58,784 bases of DNA from Clostridiales bacterium. Lineage in GTDB: Bacteria > Bacillota > Clostridia > Christensenellales > Borkfalkiaceae. This document shows positions 1 through 7,028 of this stretch, piece by piece. The notes under the pieces are model-generated. The model saw only the letters and a program-made list of their open reading frames with translations, ran no database searches and was not told where the DNA came from. Every line of letters starts with the position of its first letter. Position 1 is the stretch's first letter. The position numbers and the translations under genes were made by a program. The stretch is from assembly GCA_015069625.1 (NCBI GenBank), contig SVIE01000003.1:1-58784 (forward strand). Direction: 5' to 3'.

Positions 1-189
1 AAAATGTATCCACGAGTCAAATTCTTGTTTGCTTCTGGCTTTTGAAAAGGTTATAACCTTTTCAGGTATCAAGTTACTAGTCGTAATTCGGGGTATTTCT
101 TCTTTCCCGTCATACGTTGCGTTTCTAACTAAAAACGAGTTAAAAACGTCTTTTTTCGCCAATTTTGGCATGGTTAAAAGAGTGTTCAT
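1..189 (-). CDS. DUF4417-like protein, N-terminal 63 codons (runs off the window)
   Basis: The reading frame is open from an ATG at 187-189 to the window edge, with a strong AGGAGGTG ribosome binding site just upstream. The visible part contains RNATYDGKEEIPRI and PEKVITFSKARSKQEFDSW, which resemble the start of DUF4417 proteins. These are small proteins of unknown function found mostly in phages and integrative elements of Firmicutes. The leader holds a small CCAACC/GGTTGG hairpin at 218-232. The gene lies downstream of the repressor/ImmA pair on the same strand and is probably part of the same element. Family assignment is from memory of the family's look; no function is known. Confidence 0.6.
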   Translation of the reverse strand, partial: MNTLLTMPKLAKKDVFNSFLVRNATYDGKEEIPRITTSNLIPEKVITFSKARSKQEFDSWIHF

Positions 190-245
190 ATAACACCTCC
201 TGTAAAAAATTATTTCCCCAACCTTTGGTTGGCGTCAAAATATAC

Positions 246-274
246 TTGACACAAATTACAGAAAATGTTATACT
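246..274 (+). promoter_or_regulatory. Consensus sigma-A promoter for a short transcript
   Basis: TTGACA (246-251), a 17-bp spacer and TATACT (269-274) on the plus strand. No plus-strand gene follows; the only thing downstream is an intrinsic terminator about 40 bases after the expected start, so it should produce a small RNA. Confidence 0.7.
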
Positions 275-280
275 ACAAAT

Positions 281-355
281 GAACGCAGAGATGTAGCAAT
301 ACATTTCACTTGCACTTAATTGTTGTTTCAGCAACAGTTAAGTGCTTTTTCTTTG
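281..355 (+). ncRNA. Candidate ~75-nt small RNA ending in a strong terminator
   Basis: Transcription from the promoter at 246-274 should begin near 281. The RNA would contain a small ATGTA/TACAT hairpin with a GCAA loop (291-304) and a 14-bp terminator stem (312-325 with 332-345, loop TTTCAG) followed by TTTTTCTTT. There is no credible ORF. It is convergent with the ImmA/IrrE gene and divergent from the DUF4417 gene, and could be an antisense or trans-acting regulator of the element. The promoter and terminator are seen; existence and function of the RNA are inferred. Confidence 0.5.
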
Positions 356-369
356 TGTATATTTAAAAT

Positions 370-951
370 TTATAATCTATTCATGTAATAATCATAATAA
401 TTACCTAATAAATGCTTTAACAATGGAAGTTCATAATCAAAAATTTTAGAACCATGTTTTTTCTTGCGATTTCTTATGTTCTTATAAATATAACTTGCCA
501 TTTCTTCATCTACGCCAAAAATAGACATTATATCATTGCAATTATCAATACCTTTTACAATTAAATATGGTATTGGTGCTAGAAAGTACTTGCCAAAGTA
601 ATCTGCCAAATCATCATCAGGATTGTCTTGCGTATCTTCGCAGACATAATGCTTAACTTCGTGCATTATGTTACGCCTAATATTCCCTAATGAACCAACT
701 TCGTCAATACTGTCATTATATAATATCGTTGCAGGATTACTCGTTGTGGGTTTAACGTAAAAACTTGACATGGATTCTTTCTTTAACAATTCTCTATCTT
801 GAAATTTATAAAAAGAATAAGGAATCAATGCAATTTGCATTTTTGTGCAAACTTGATTTACATTTATAGGAAAAGTTTTAATATTATAATCTAAATAAAT
901 ATCTATAACTTTTTTAACCATTTCATCATATTCTAAGCCGTTTCTATACAT
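370..951 (-). CDS. ImmA/IrrE-family metallopeptidase
   Basis: A 193-residue protein with the zinc-protease motif HEVKH at residues 97-101 (HExxH), typical of the ImmA/IrrE family (COG2856). In ICEBs1 and phages, ImmA cleaves its partner XRE repressor to derepress the element after DNA damage or signalling. The ATG overlaps the stop of the upstream XRE repressor gene (TAATG), the usual coupled repressor-protease arrangement, so the adjacent repressor is the likely substrate. The substrate is inferred from context. Confidence 0.85.
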   Translation of the reverse strand: MYRNGLEYDEMVKKVIDIYLDYNIKTFPINVNQVCTKMQIALIPYSFYKFQDRELLKKESMSSFYVKPTTSNPATILYNDSIDEVGSLGNIRRNIMHEVKHYVCEDTQDNPDDDLADYFGKYFLAPIPYLIVKGIDNCNDIMSIFGVDEEMASYIYKNIRNRKKKHGSKIFDYELPLLKHLLGNYYDYYMNRL

Positions 952-1262
952 TAATCCCCCTTTCCCAAAATAAGTGCAATTAAACGATTCTTTTCATCAG
1001 GGGTTAAGTCATTACCATATCTCGCCACCGCTGTTGCAATGTTAGTATACGAAGAAACGGCAAGATTTTCTTCCTCAAGCAAATATTCCGTTTTTAAGTT
1101 TAATGCTTTTGCAAAATTTATAATTATATCTAATCTAGGTTTTTTATCGCTATGTAAATATCTTGAAATAGAACTCTCTGTTACTCCACTTAATTTAGCC
1201 AAATCTTTTTGGTCTAAATTCTGTTTTTTCATTTCCTCTAAAACTTTCTCTCTCCACGACAT
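951..1262 (-). CDS. XRE-family repressor of the mobile element (ImmR-like)
   Basis: A 103-residue protein with an N-terminal HTH_3 domain (about residues 8-63, containing QKDLAKLSGVTESSISRYL) and a short C-terminal region. I chose the ATG at 1260-1262 because a GGGAGG site lies just upstream; a longer frame to 1349 reads through the promoter and is unlikely. It overlaps the ImmA/IrrE gene. Its own promoter carries a perfect palindrome (1312-1327), so it probably represses itself. Confidence 0.85.
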   Translation of the reverse strand: MSWREKVLEEMKKQNLDQKDLAKLSGVTESSISRYLHSDKKPRLDIIINFAKALNLKTEYLLEEENLAVSSYTNIATAVARYGNDLTPDEKNRLIALILGKGD

Positions 1263-1304
1263 TATTAGAACCTCCCATTTACTAAATAATATCAATTTAA
1301 TTAT

Positions 1305-1333
1305 ATTATAAATTGCAACTTTGCAATTGTCAA
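1305..1333 (-). promoter_or_regulatory. Repressor promoter with palindromic operator in the spacer
   Basis: On the minus strand: TTGACA (1328-1333), 17-bp spacer, TATAAT (1305-1310). The spacer is almost entirely the inverted repeat ATTGCAA-NN-TTGCAAT (1312-1327). A repressor bound there would block RNA polymerase directly, so this is the likely autoregulatory operator of the XRE repressor. Confidence 0.8.
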
Positions 1334-1456
1334 GCACTTGTGATTGCATTTTTGAAATTTTATTTAAAATAAAGCCTTCTCAATTTTTTCCGTAAAATAT
1401 CCCTCACTCTTTTGCCCTTAATCATATGGGAAACCCATGTCATATTTTGAGCAAAT

Positions 1457-1488
1457 AAAAAGAGTAGCACATTTTCGCTACTCTTTTA
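1457..1488 (-). terminator. Terminator of ispE
   Basis: A hairpin with arms AAAAGAGTAGC / GCTACTCTTTT around a short loop, with a T-run on the minus strand, 45 bases past the ispE stop. Confidence 0.75.
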
Positions 1489-1532
1489 CAGTTTTTAAAA
1501 AGCCTTATGTATATTATATTTGCTCTGAGAAT

Positions 1533-2381
1533 TTAATTTTTCGTTTTGCTTTTTATTAGTCTATTTGGATATTTTTTGATAAGCGTTTTATACGCTTTGT
1601 TCCTGTTTTTAGCCTTTTCGAACACCCCGTATACCACCGAACCGCTTCCCGTCATAAGCGAAGCCTTTGCACCTGCGCCTATTAAATCCATGCGCTCCGT
1701 TTCCATTTCAGGTAATATCGAAAGGGACGGCAGATATAAATCGTTTCCTAACAAGGCAAAAAATTCTTCCGTTTTCTCTTGCAGTAAACAATCTACCGCT
1801 TTTTCTGTTAAACGGCTACTGTCTATTTCTAACTCGTCAAACGCACGATAACTGTCTTTTGCGAGAATTTGCTTTTCGTTTGTTATTAACAATAGATAAA
1901 ACACTTTTTTGCCGTCGATATATTTAACCGTGTTTCCCCTGTCCGAAATAACGGCATAACCCCCTTTAAGCATATACGTTGCATCACTTGCAAGCGCATC
2001 TGAAATAGCCGAAAGGTCTTCATCTACTTCAAACAGTTTTTTTAGTCCGTTAAGCACTCCTGCAATATCTGCAGACGAACCACCAAGCCCGCCACCAACG
2101 GGAATTTTTTTATTGATTATAATATCCACGCCACACGTGTTGTACTTTTCCATGAACGCTTTTGCCGTTTTATAAGCATTGTTTTCAGTAACCACACAGC
2201 CTGCGTTAAGCCCTGTTTCAGTTAGCGTAATTTTTCTATCCGAACGCTTATTTATTTGTATTTCATCACATACGTCTATCGACGAAACGAGAGAATTGAT
2301 AGGGTGATATCCGTCTTTTTTCTGCCCCACGTCTAACGTCAAATTGATTTTTGCGTATGCTTTGAGTTTTACTTTTTTCAT
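1533..2381 (-). CDS. ispE: 4-diphosphocytidyl-2-C-methyl-D-erythritol kinase
   Basis: The 282-residue protein is a GHMP kinase of the non-mevalonate (MEP) isoprenoid pathway; it phosphorylates CDP-ME at the 2-hydroxyl with ATP in the cytosol. It begins KAYAKINLTLDV, the usual IspE N-terminus, and has the ATP-binding motif PVGGGLGGSSAD at residues 94-105. Length is normal for the family. Gene order veg - SPOCS/LysM - ispE recalls the veg-sspF-ispE order of Bacillus subtilis. Confidence 0.95.
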   Translation of the reverse strand: MKKVKLKAYAKINLTLDVGQKKDGYHPINSLVSSIDVCDEIQINKRSDRKITLTETGLNAGCVVTENNAYKTAKAFMEKYNTCGVDIIINKKIPVGGGLGGSSADIAGVLNGLKKLFEVDEDLSAISDALASDATYMLKGGYAVISDRGNTVKYIDGKKVFYLLLITNEKQILAKDSYRAFDELEIDSSRLTEKAVDCLLQEKTEEFFALLGNDLYLPSLSILPEMETERMDLIGAGAKASLMTGSGSVVYGVFEKAKNRNKAYKTLIKKYPNRLIKSKTKN

Positions 2382-2436
2382 TTGTTTTTCCTTTGTTTTC
2401 AGTCTTGCTAGCCTTTTAAAAGATTTTTATTTTGGC

Positions 2437-3945
2437 TTAATTAGCACCCCTATAAATTACAATCCTTTCATCACCTGTTAAGGGGAATTGAAGATTAGGA
2501 TTTGTTTTAAGCACTTGTTCGGGCGAAACCCCTAATCGTTTAGCAAGCGACCAAAGTTTTTCACCTGCAAACGGGATATACACGCTTATTGCACTCTTTT
2601 CCGGTTGTCTTTCGCCAACGCTTTTAACTTCCCTTATTATTTTAACAGTCTTCTGCTCTGTGGGATAAACGCTAAACGCAACTTCCGCCATAATTTCAGT
2701 TTGAGTGATAGAATGTGTTTTTGCGCTCGCCCTTTCAATAACTGCCAACACGGTTGCATCATTACCAACGTCTGGCGTATCAAGCGAAGTTTCAAAGGGA
2801 ATTTCAACGTTAAACGTGAACACGTCTGCTTCTTGGTCCTTATAATATGCGGTAAGCGAGAAAACGCCTTCCACTACGATTTTTGAACTTTCACAAGCGA
2901 CGGAAATAATTTCAATTTTCTCTCCGCTAACAGCCGTAAGTCTTGCTCCGATAGGAAGTTCTTCCGTTTCCGCCCTACCACTTATCGTCTTTTTAACGAG
3001 CCTTACTTCTTTGGCATAATCCAAAACGCATTCGGTAGGGATAACTTCGATTTCTTCCTTTTCGCAGAAAGCATCTGCTACAATTTCCGCACACGTTTTT
3101 GCAAACACCCTGTTTTCATAAGAAAAATCGACAGATAACGTAACCGTGCTTTTATTATCTTCTTCCGTGCAGGCGATATCCGTCTTAAACGATTTAACTG
3201 CTAACATTGTAGTTGCGCTCATTGACGGCATTGCTTCTTGCGAATCAAGTTCAATGCGGAAAGGTATTGTTCTATCTTCTCTTATTATATCGCTTTTTCC
3301 ACCTTTTTGCAACAATAACGCAGAAAAGTATATTTCTCCGTCAACGATAACGCTACCAACCCCACATTGTACGGCAGAAACGGACACGCCAACTGATTGA
3401 GATAACACTTCGCCAATTAAATAGGGTAAATCAAATTCTTCGTCAAACGGATACGCCCCTTTGTCTTGAGAAAAGGTTTTATCGTAAGTGATTTCGCACT
3501 TGTCGGTAATAAGCCCGTCGCCCCCACTAAACGCTTGCACTTCTTCTTCACCCGTAAGTGCCACGCATACTTTAACTATTGCAGATAACGTTAAATATTC
3601 CCCGTCGGTTGCTCGCTCAGTTTTTTCTACGGATGCAGTTGCATAAGCATGCATTTCTTTTTTAACCGTTTCATCTGAAAAAACGGCTAAAATTTCACTT
3701 CCACACTCGCATTTTTTAACTTCTCCTTCCGTATTAAGATAGGTCGCAAAAAATATTATTCTACCCCCTACTTTAACGTTTTGGTCTTTGATTTCCGTTT
3801 GGGTTGCAAGGGCAACTGCACTAACGTTTAACACCTTTAATACGTCTTTACTTTTAATATCCGCTTTGCAACTTGCCTTTACGCTATCGCAAAATTTTAA
3901 TTTGTTTCGATTAAACCTTAAACTTTCATATATCGGCTGTGTCAT
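2437..3945 (-). CDS. SPOCS (DUF3794) and LysM domain protein, spore-coat type
   Basis: About 502 residues. The body consists of repeated beta-rich DUF3794/SPOCS-like segments (for example AVALATQTEIKDQNVKVGGR near residue 45), and the C-terminus is a LysM peptidoglycan-binding domain (EKLWSLAKRLGVSPEQVLKTN). Members of this family associate with the spore cortex/coat. I chose the ATG at 3943-3945 because GGAGGAATT precedes it; the frame extends 16 codons further with no site. There is no signal peptide, as expected for a coat protein assembled from the mother-cell cytoplasm. Its placement between veg and ispE fits a sporulation role. Confidence 0.85.
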   Translation of the reverse strand: MTQPIYESLRFNRNKLKFCDSVKASCKADIKSKDVLKVLNVSAVALATQTEIKDQNVKVGGRIIFFATYLNTEGEVKKCECGSEILAVFSDETVKKEMHAYATASVEKTERATDGEYLTLSAIVKVCVALTGEEEVQAFSGGDGLITDKCEITYDKTFSQDKGAYPFDEEFDLPYLIGEVLSQSVGVSVSAVQCGVGSVIVDGEIYFSALLLQKGGKSDIIREDRTIPFRIELDSQEAMPSMSATTMLAVKSFKTDIACTEEDNKSTVTLSVDFSYENRVFAKTCAEIVADAFCEKEEIEVIPTECVLDYAKEVRLVKKTISGRAETEELPIGARLTAVSGEKIEIISVACESSKIVVEGVFSLTAYYKDQEADVFTFNVEIPFETSLDTPDVGNDATVLAVIERASAKTHSITQTEIMAEVAFSVYPTEQKTVKIIREVKSVGERQPEKSAISVYIPFAGEKLWSLAKRLGVSPEQVLKTNPNLQFPLTGDERIVIYRGAN

Positions 3946-4020
3946 AATTCCTCCTTCACCGCTTATAATCTTCGGTATAGTGTATTTTATCACCTGAAAA
4001 ATTATGCCTATATAAAAGAA

Positions 4021-4044
4021 AAACGCACCCCGTTGGTGCGCTTA
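4021..4044 (-). terminator. Terminator of veg
   Basis: Hairpin GCGCACC/GGTGCG followed by TTTTTCTTTT on the minus strand; its first arm overlaps the veg stop region. Confidence 0.75.
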
Positions 4045-4296
4045 ACCTAAAGTTTTTTCAATTTTTGTTAGTTTTACTCTACCACATAGATATTCTGAAT
4101 AGGAATACGTGGTCTTCCCCTTAAAACTATTATCATGCGGACGCACCTTAAATAGCGCAGGGTAAACACCTTCTAATTCCCCACAAAATCTAACGATTTT
4201 GTTTCTGCCTAAATTAAGCGTAACTTCAACGTCTTTTTTATGCATGTTTTTTATGGTTTCTTTTGCTTCTGATAACGAGTGGTTGTTTTTAATCAT
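4042..4296 (-). CDS. veg: Veg family protein
   Basis: An 84-residue protein of the Veg (DUF1021) family. In B. subtilis Veg is strongly expressed in vegetative cells and promotes biofilm formation, possibly by acting on SinR. The family signature is visible in GVYPALFKVRP and TYSYSEYLCGRVKL, which match the SYSYAD-type motif. I chose the ATG at 4294-4296, with AGGTGGG about 13 bases upstream; the frame extends 33 codons further, overlapping the preceding terminator, which is unlikely to be coding. The adjacent SPOCS-LysM and ispE genes support the assignment. Confidence 0.85.
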   Translation of the reverse strand: MIKNNHSLSEAKETIKNMHKKDVEVTLNLGRNKIVRFCGELEGVYPALFKVRPHDNSFKGKTTYSYSEYLCGRVKLTKIEKTLG

Positions 4297-4383
4297 ACGT
4301 GCATTATTCCCACCTAAATAATTTTTATACCACCCCTTTATAAATTCCACTTTTTTGCTAGGCTTATTCTGCCCGAAAAAAAG

Positions 4384-4410
4384 AAAAACAGGCATGGTGC
4401 CTGTTTTTTG
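4384..4410 (-). terminator. Terminator of the zinc-ribbon gene
   Basis: Stem ACAGGCA/TGCCTGT with T-runs on both sides; on the minus strand it ends in TTTTTCTTTTTTT, just after the gene at 4426. Confidence 0.75.
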
Positions 4411-4425
4411 TTTGTATATAAATTT

Positions 4426-4938
4426 TTAGAAGTCTTCGTCGTCTTCAACGTCTTCGTCTTCATCTTCTTCCGTTTCTTCAAAATCCTTTTCGTCAATTTC
4501 TGGAATTTCAAAGTCGTCGTAATCGTCAACGCTTTCTTCGATTAATTCTTCTTCCTCTTCTTCATCATCAAAAAGCGCACTACCTTCTTCTTCAACAAGT
4601 TTAGAAAGAAGAATTTCTTCTTCCGTCTTTTCTTCCTTTTCGTCTTCTTCGTCGTCAAGGAAGTTTTTCCATTCTTCGTCTTTATCGATATCTACTTGAC
4701 CGCTCTTATAATCCATTTCTTCTGCACACTTTGCGCACATTTTTTCGTCGGTCTTAATATAGTTTTGATGGCAGATAGGACAAAGCATCATTGCTTCTTC
4801 AACGTCATCTTCTTCATCAATGGCAAACACAAGTTGCGGACCTTTTTTAAGTTCCGCTTTACATACGTCACAATACTCTTCTCCCCTGCGAATATAATTA
4901 AGTTCGCATCTTGGGCATTTTATATAATCTCCTGGCAT
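4426..4938 (-). CDS. Double zinc-ribbon protein with long acidic tail
   Basis: 170 residues, function unknown. The first 75 residues carry two zinc-ribbon-like units: CPRC...CDVC (residues 8-26) and CPIC...CAKC (53-71). From about residue 85 to the end, nearly all residues are Asp or Glu, including runs such as DDEEDEKEEKTEEEI. No signal peptide. The layout resembles nucleic-acid-associated or RNA-polymerase-associated proteins that pair a folded head with an acidic tail (such as RpoE delta), but that is analogy only. Start supported by a purine-rich GGAAAAAA region. It has its own terminator. Confidence 0.75.
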   Translation of the reverse strand: MPGDYIKCPRCELNYIRRGEEYCDVCKAELKKGPQLVFAIDEEDDVEEAMMLCPICHQNYIKTDEKMCAKCAEEMDYKSGQVDIDKDEEWKNFLDDEEDEKEEKTEEEILLSKLVEEEGSALFDDEEEEEELIEESVDDYDDFEIPEIDEKDFEETEEDEDEDVEDDEDF

Positions 4939-5150
4939 TTTTTCCTCTCCATGTATATAATCATATATATTATGTTTTTTTTACGTTTTGTTACATCTAT
5001 CCGTAGCATTTGTATATTATATCCATATGAAAGTCGTTTGTAAACTGTTTTTAAATATTTTTTTTACTTTTTATGGTGTTTTTTTGCACCTTTTTTATAC
5101 TTTTTACACTAATAATAGTATTATGCCCCTAAAATATCAATATTTTTCTC

Positions 5151-5179
5151 TTGACAACCTATTTTGTTGCTTTTATAAT
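5151..5179 (+). promoter_or_regulatory. Promoter of the 5211 membrane protein gene
   Basis: TTGACA (5151-5156), 17-bp spacer, TATAAT (5174-5179), followed by an AGGAG site at about 5200. The remainder of 4939-5150 is T-rich with no coding signal. Confidence 0.8.
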
Positions 5180-5210
5180 AAAATTATATTTTTCCATTAG
5201 GAGTTAAATT

Positions 5211-5918
5211 ATGTTAAAAGAAATGTTTTCTGCTACCTATAAAGAAAATAAATTTGCAACCCTTTGCTACGTTATAGCACTTGCAATTTTTAGTGTAGCA
5301 TATATCTTCCATCCCGCTGGATACGCCGTTTCTTCTTACGCCGTATTCTTTGTTGGCGCTTGCCTATTCGGATACCTTGCTTTGTATTCTAAAACGGCTT
5401 GCGGAAAATTGCCGTTTAGATCGTGCGCCGTTATAATCGTTGCTCTTTTCACTATCCCTGAATTTATAAGCACGGTTGTAAGTTTAGCAAGTTATTTTGA
5501 CGTTGGAATTTTCTTCTATTTGCTTGCTATGATTGCCTTCGCTGCTTTCGCAGTTGCTATTTTAATAGTTGGCTTTGCTGGAATTAAAGAAAAACTTCTC
5601 AATTTGATTTTTGCTTTAATCGGTCTTGGCGGGGTGTTGTTCTTATTTGTCGCAAACGTAATATTTATGGCACAGGTTTTCGCTGCTTCAACCTTCTTCA
5701 ATGCTTTTATTTTCCTTCTCGTTCCACTTGGATTCTTCCTTGGAAATTTCTTTGAAGTGTTTAAGGACGAAGGATTCTCTTTCAAAAAGACTTCCGTTTC
5801 AAATGAAGAAGTTTCTCCTGAAATAGAAGAAACCCCCGAAGAAGACGTTGCCCCCGTTGAAGAAGTATCAGACGTTCAAGAAAATGAAAACGTAGAAAAT
5901 ACAGACGTTCAAGAATAA
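5211..5918 (+). CDS. Polytopic membrane protein with acidic C-terminal tail, unknown
   Basis: 235 residues. About five or six hydrophobic segments span residues 15-185 (for example ALAIFSVAYIF, YAVFFVGACLFGYLAL, FFYLLAMIAFAAFAVAIL, FALIGLGGVLFLFVANVIF, FIFLLVPLGFFLGNFF). The last 45 residues are acidic and low in complexity (EEVSPEIEETPEEDVAPVEE). I do not recognise the family. Single-gene unit with a consensus promoter and a terminator. Confidence 0.75.
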   Translation: MLKEMFSATYKENKFATLCYVIALAIFSVAYIFHPAGYAVSSYAVFFVGACLFGYLALYSKTACGKLPFRSCAVIIVALFTIPEFISTVVSLASYFDVGIFFYLLAMIAFAAFAVAILIVGFAGIKEKLLNLIFALIGLGGVLFLFVANVIFMAQVFAASTFFNAFIFLLVPLGFFLGNFFEVFKDEGFSFKKTSVSNEEVSPEIEETPEEDVAPVEEVSDVQENENVENTDVQE

Positions 5919-5934
5919 TAATTCAAAAAAATTA

Positions 5935-5973
5935 AAAGCACCTTTGGTGGTTCTAGCCAAAGGTGCTTTTTTC
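5935..5973. terminator. Bidirectional terminator between the membrane protein gene and spo0A
   Basis: Long stem AAAGCACCTTTGG / CCAAAGGTGCTTT with T-runs on both ends, between convergent genes. Confidence 0.85.
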
Positions 5974-5993
5974 TTTTATTTACTATCATCTCA

Positions 5994-6752
5994 TTACGCT
6001 TTTTCTAAAAGCATTTTATCGGCAACGAGTGCTATGAATTCGCCGTTAGTGGGTTTTTCTTGCCCGACGTATGCACGAACGCCAAAAATGGCGTTTATCG
6101 TTTCAATTCTCCCCCGATTCCACGCAACTTCTATTGCGTGGCGGATAGCGCGTTCTACTTTACTTGCCGTGGTGTTATACTTTCTTCCGATAGACGGATA
6201 TAATTGCTTGGTAATGTTGTTTATAACTTCAGGGTTTTCAACAGCCATCTTTACCCCTTCTCTTAAAAAGGTATATCCTTTAATATGTGGCGGAATACCG
6301 ACGTTGATAAAAATTTTACTTATCTTTTCTTCAAGCGTAACCGCACGATATTTTGAAATCACGCTTTCTACGTGTGATTCTTTGTTTTCTGAAAGTTCGT
6401 CCATCCTTGCTTTAAGAACAGCAAAGTTTAACGGCTTTGCAATAAAATACTTAGCCCCTGCGCTTATAGTTTGCGCTATTATTTCTTCCCTACATAATGC
6501 GCTTAGCACTATTACGTTTGTTTCTATCTTATTTTCACGAAGTTTGTTTAATAACATTAAGCCGTCGTATCCACCTATCACTAATTCCGTGATAACAAAT
6601 TGCGGACGCTTTAACATTATCATTTCTATCGCTTTTTCTCCCTCGTTTGTCATACCAACAACTTCATACTTTTCGTCAGATAGAAATAGTTTGCATAATT
6701 CTTCGTTTACTTCTTTTGTTGCTTGTAATAAAAACACCGTACGTTTTTGCAT
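5994..6752 (-). CDS. spo0A: Spo0A-type sporulation regulator with degenerate receiver domain
   Basis: 252 residues: an N-terminal receiver (1-120) and a C-terminal Spo0A DNA-binding domain (about 150-252). The DNA-binding half is clearly Spo0A (GRKYNTTASKVERAIRHAIE and KPTNGEFIALVADKM). The receiver lines up with B. subtilis Spo0A without gaps through position 60, yet the acidic pair Asp10-Asp11 is Gln10-Ala11 and the phospho-acceptor Asp56 is Glu56 (VITELVIGGYDG). Ser84 and Lys106 keep the switch residue and catalytic lysine. So it should bind 0A boxes but is unlikely to be phosphorylated in the normal way; Glu at this position sometimes mimics phosphorylation. A second, canonical Spo0A elsewhere in the genome cannot be excluded. 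Confidence 0.9.
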   Translation of the reverse strand: MQKRTVFLLQATKEVNEELCKLFLSDEKYEVVGMTNEGEKAIEMIMLKRPQFVITELVIGGYDGLMLLNKLRENKIETNVIVLSALCREEIIAQTISAGAKYFIAKPLNFAVLKARMDELSENKESHVESVISKYRAVTLEEKISKIFINVGIPPHIKGYTFLREGVKMAVENPEVINNITKQLYPSIGRKYNTTASKVERAIRHAIEVAWNRGRIETINAIFGVRAYVGQEKPTNGEFIALVADKMLLEKA

Positions 6753-6987
6753 ATCTTCTCTCTCCCTTTTTTCAAGCTTTTATAGTCGCTTGACTTTCTT
6801 TTATTACATTTTACAACATTTATCACAAAATTGCAAATAATATTTTACAAAATTCAAAATTATTTTTGAAAGTTTTATCCAAAATTGTCGAACAATGTTA
6901 TTTTTCGCAATTTTTAACCATAAAACCATATAAATAGTTTTGTACAAAAACTGTTTATGTGTTTTGAATAAAACAAAATCAAAATTA

Positions 6988-7018
6988 AAAAGCACGGCGT
7001 TTGCCGTGCTTTTTGTTT
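6988..7018 (-). terminator. Terminator of the 7029 lipoprotein gene
   Basis: Stem AAAGCACGGC / GCCGTGCTTT with T-runs on both sides. The rest of the 6753-7028 gap is A/T-rich and includes no gene I can support. Confidence 0.75.
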
Positions 7019-7028
7019 TAAGTTTTAA

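Noticed and set aside
951..1349. Longer repressor start
   Set aside because: It would place the start within its own -35 region; the ATG at 1262 has a good ribosome binding site.
1422..1440. CATATGGG/CCCATG inverted repeat between the repressor and ispE as an attachment site
   Set aside because: No direct repeat partner found in the window, so there is nothing to support an att assignment.
4042..4395. Longer N-terminus of Veg
   Set aside because: The additional 33 codons overlap the upstream terminator and do not resemble the family; the ATG at 4296 matches Veg length.
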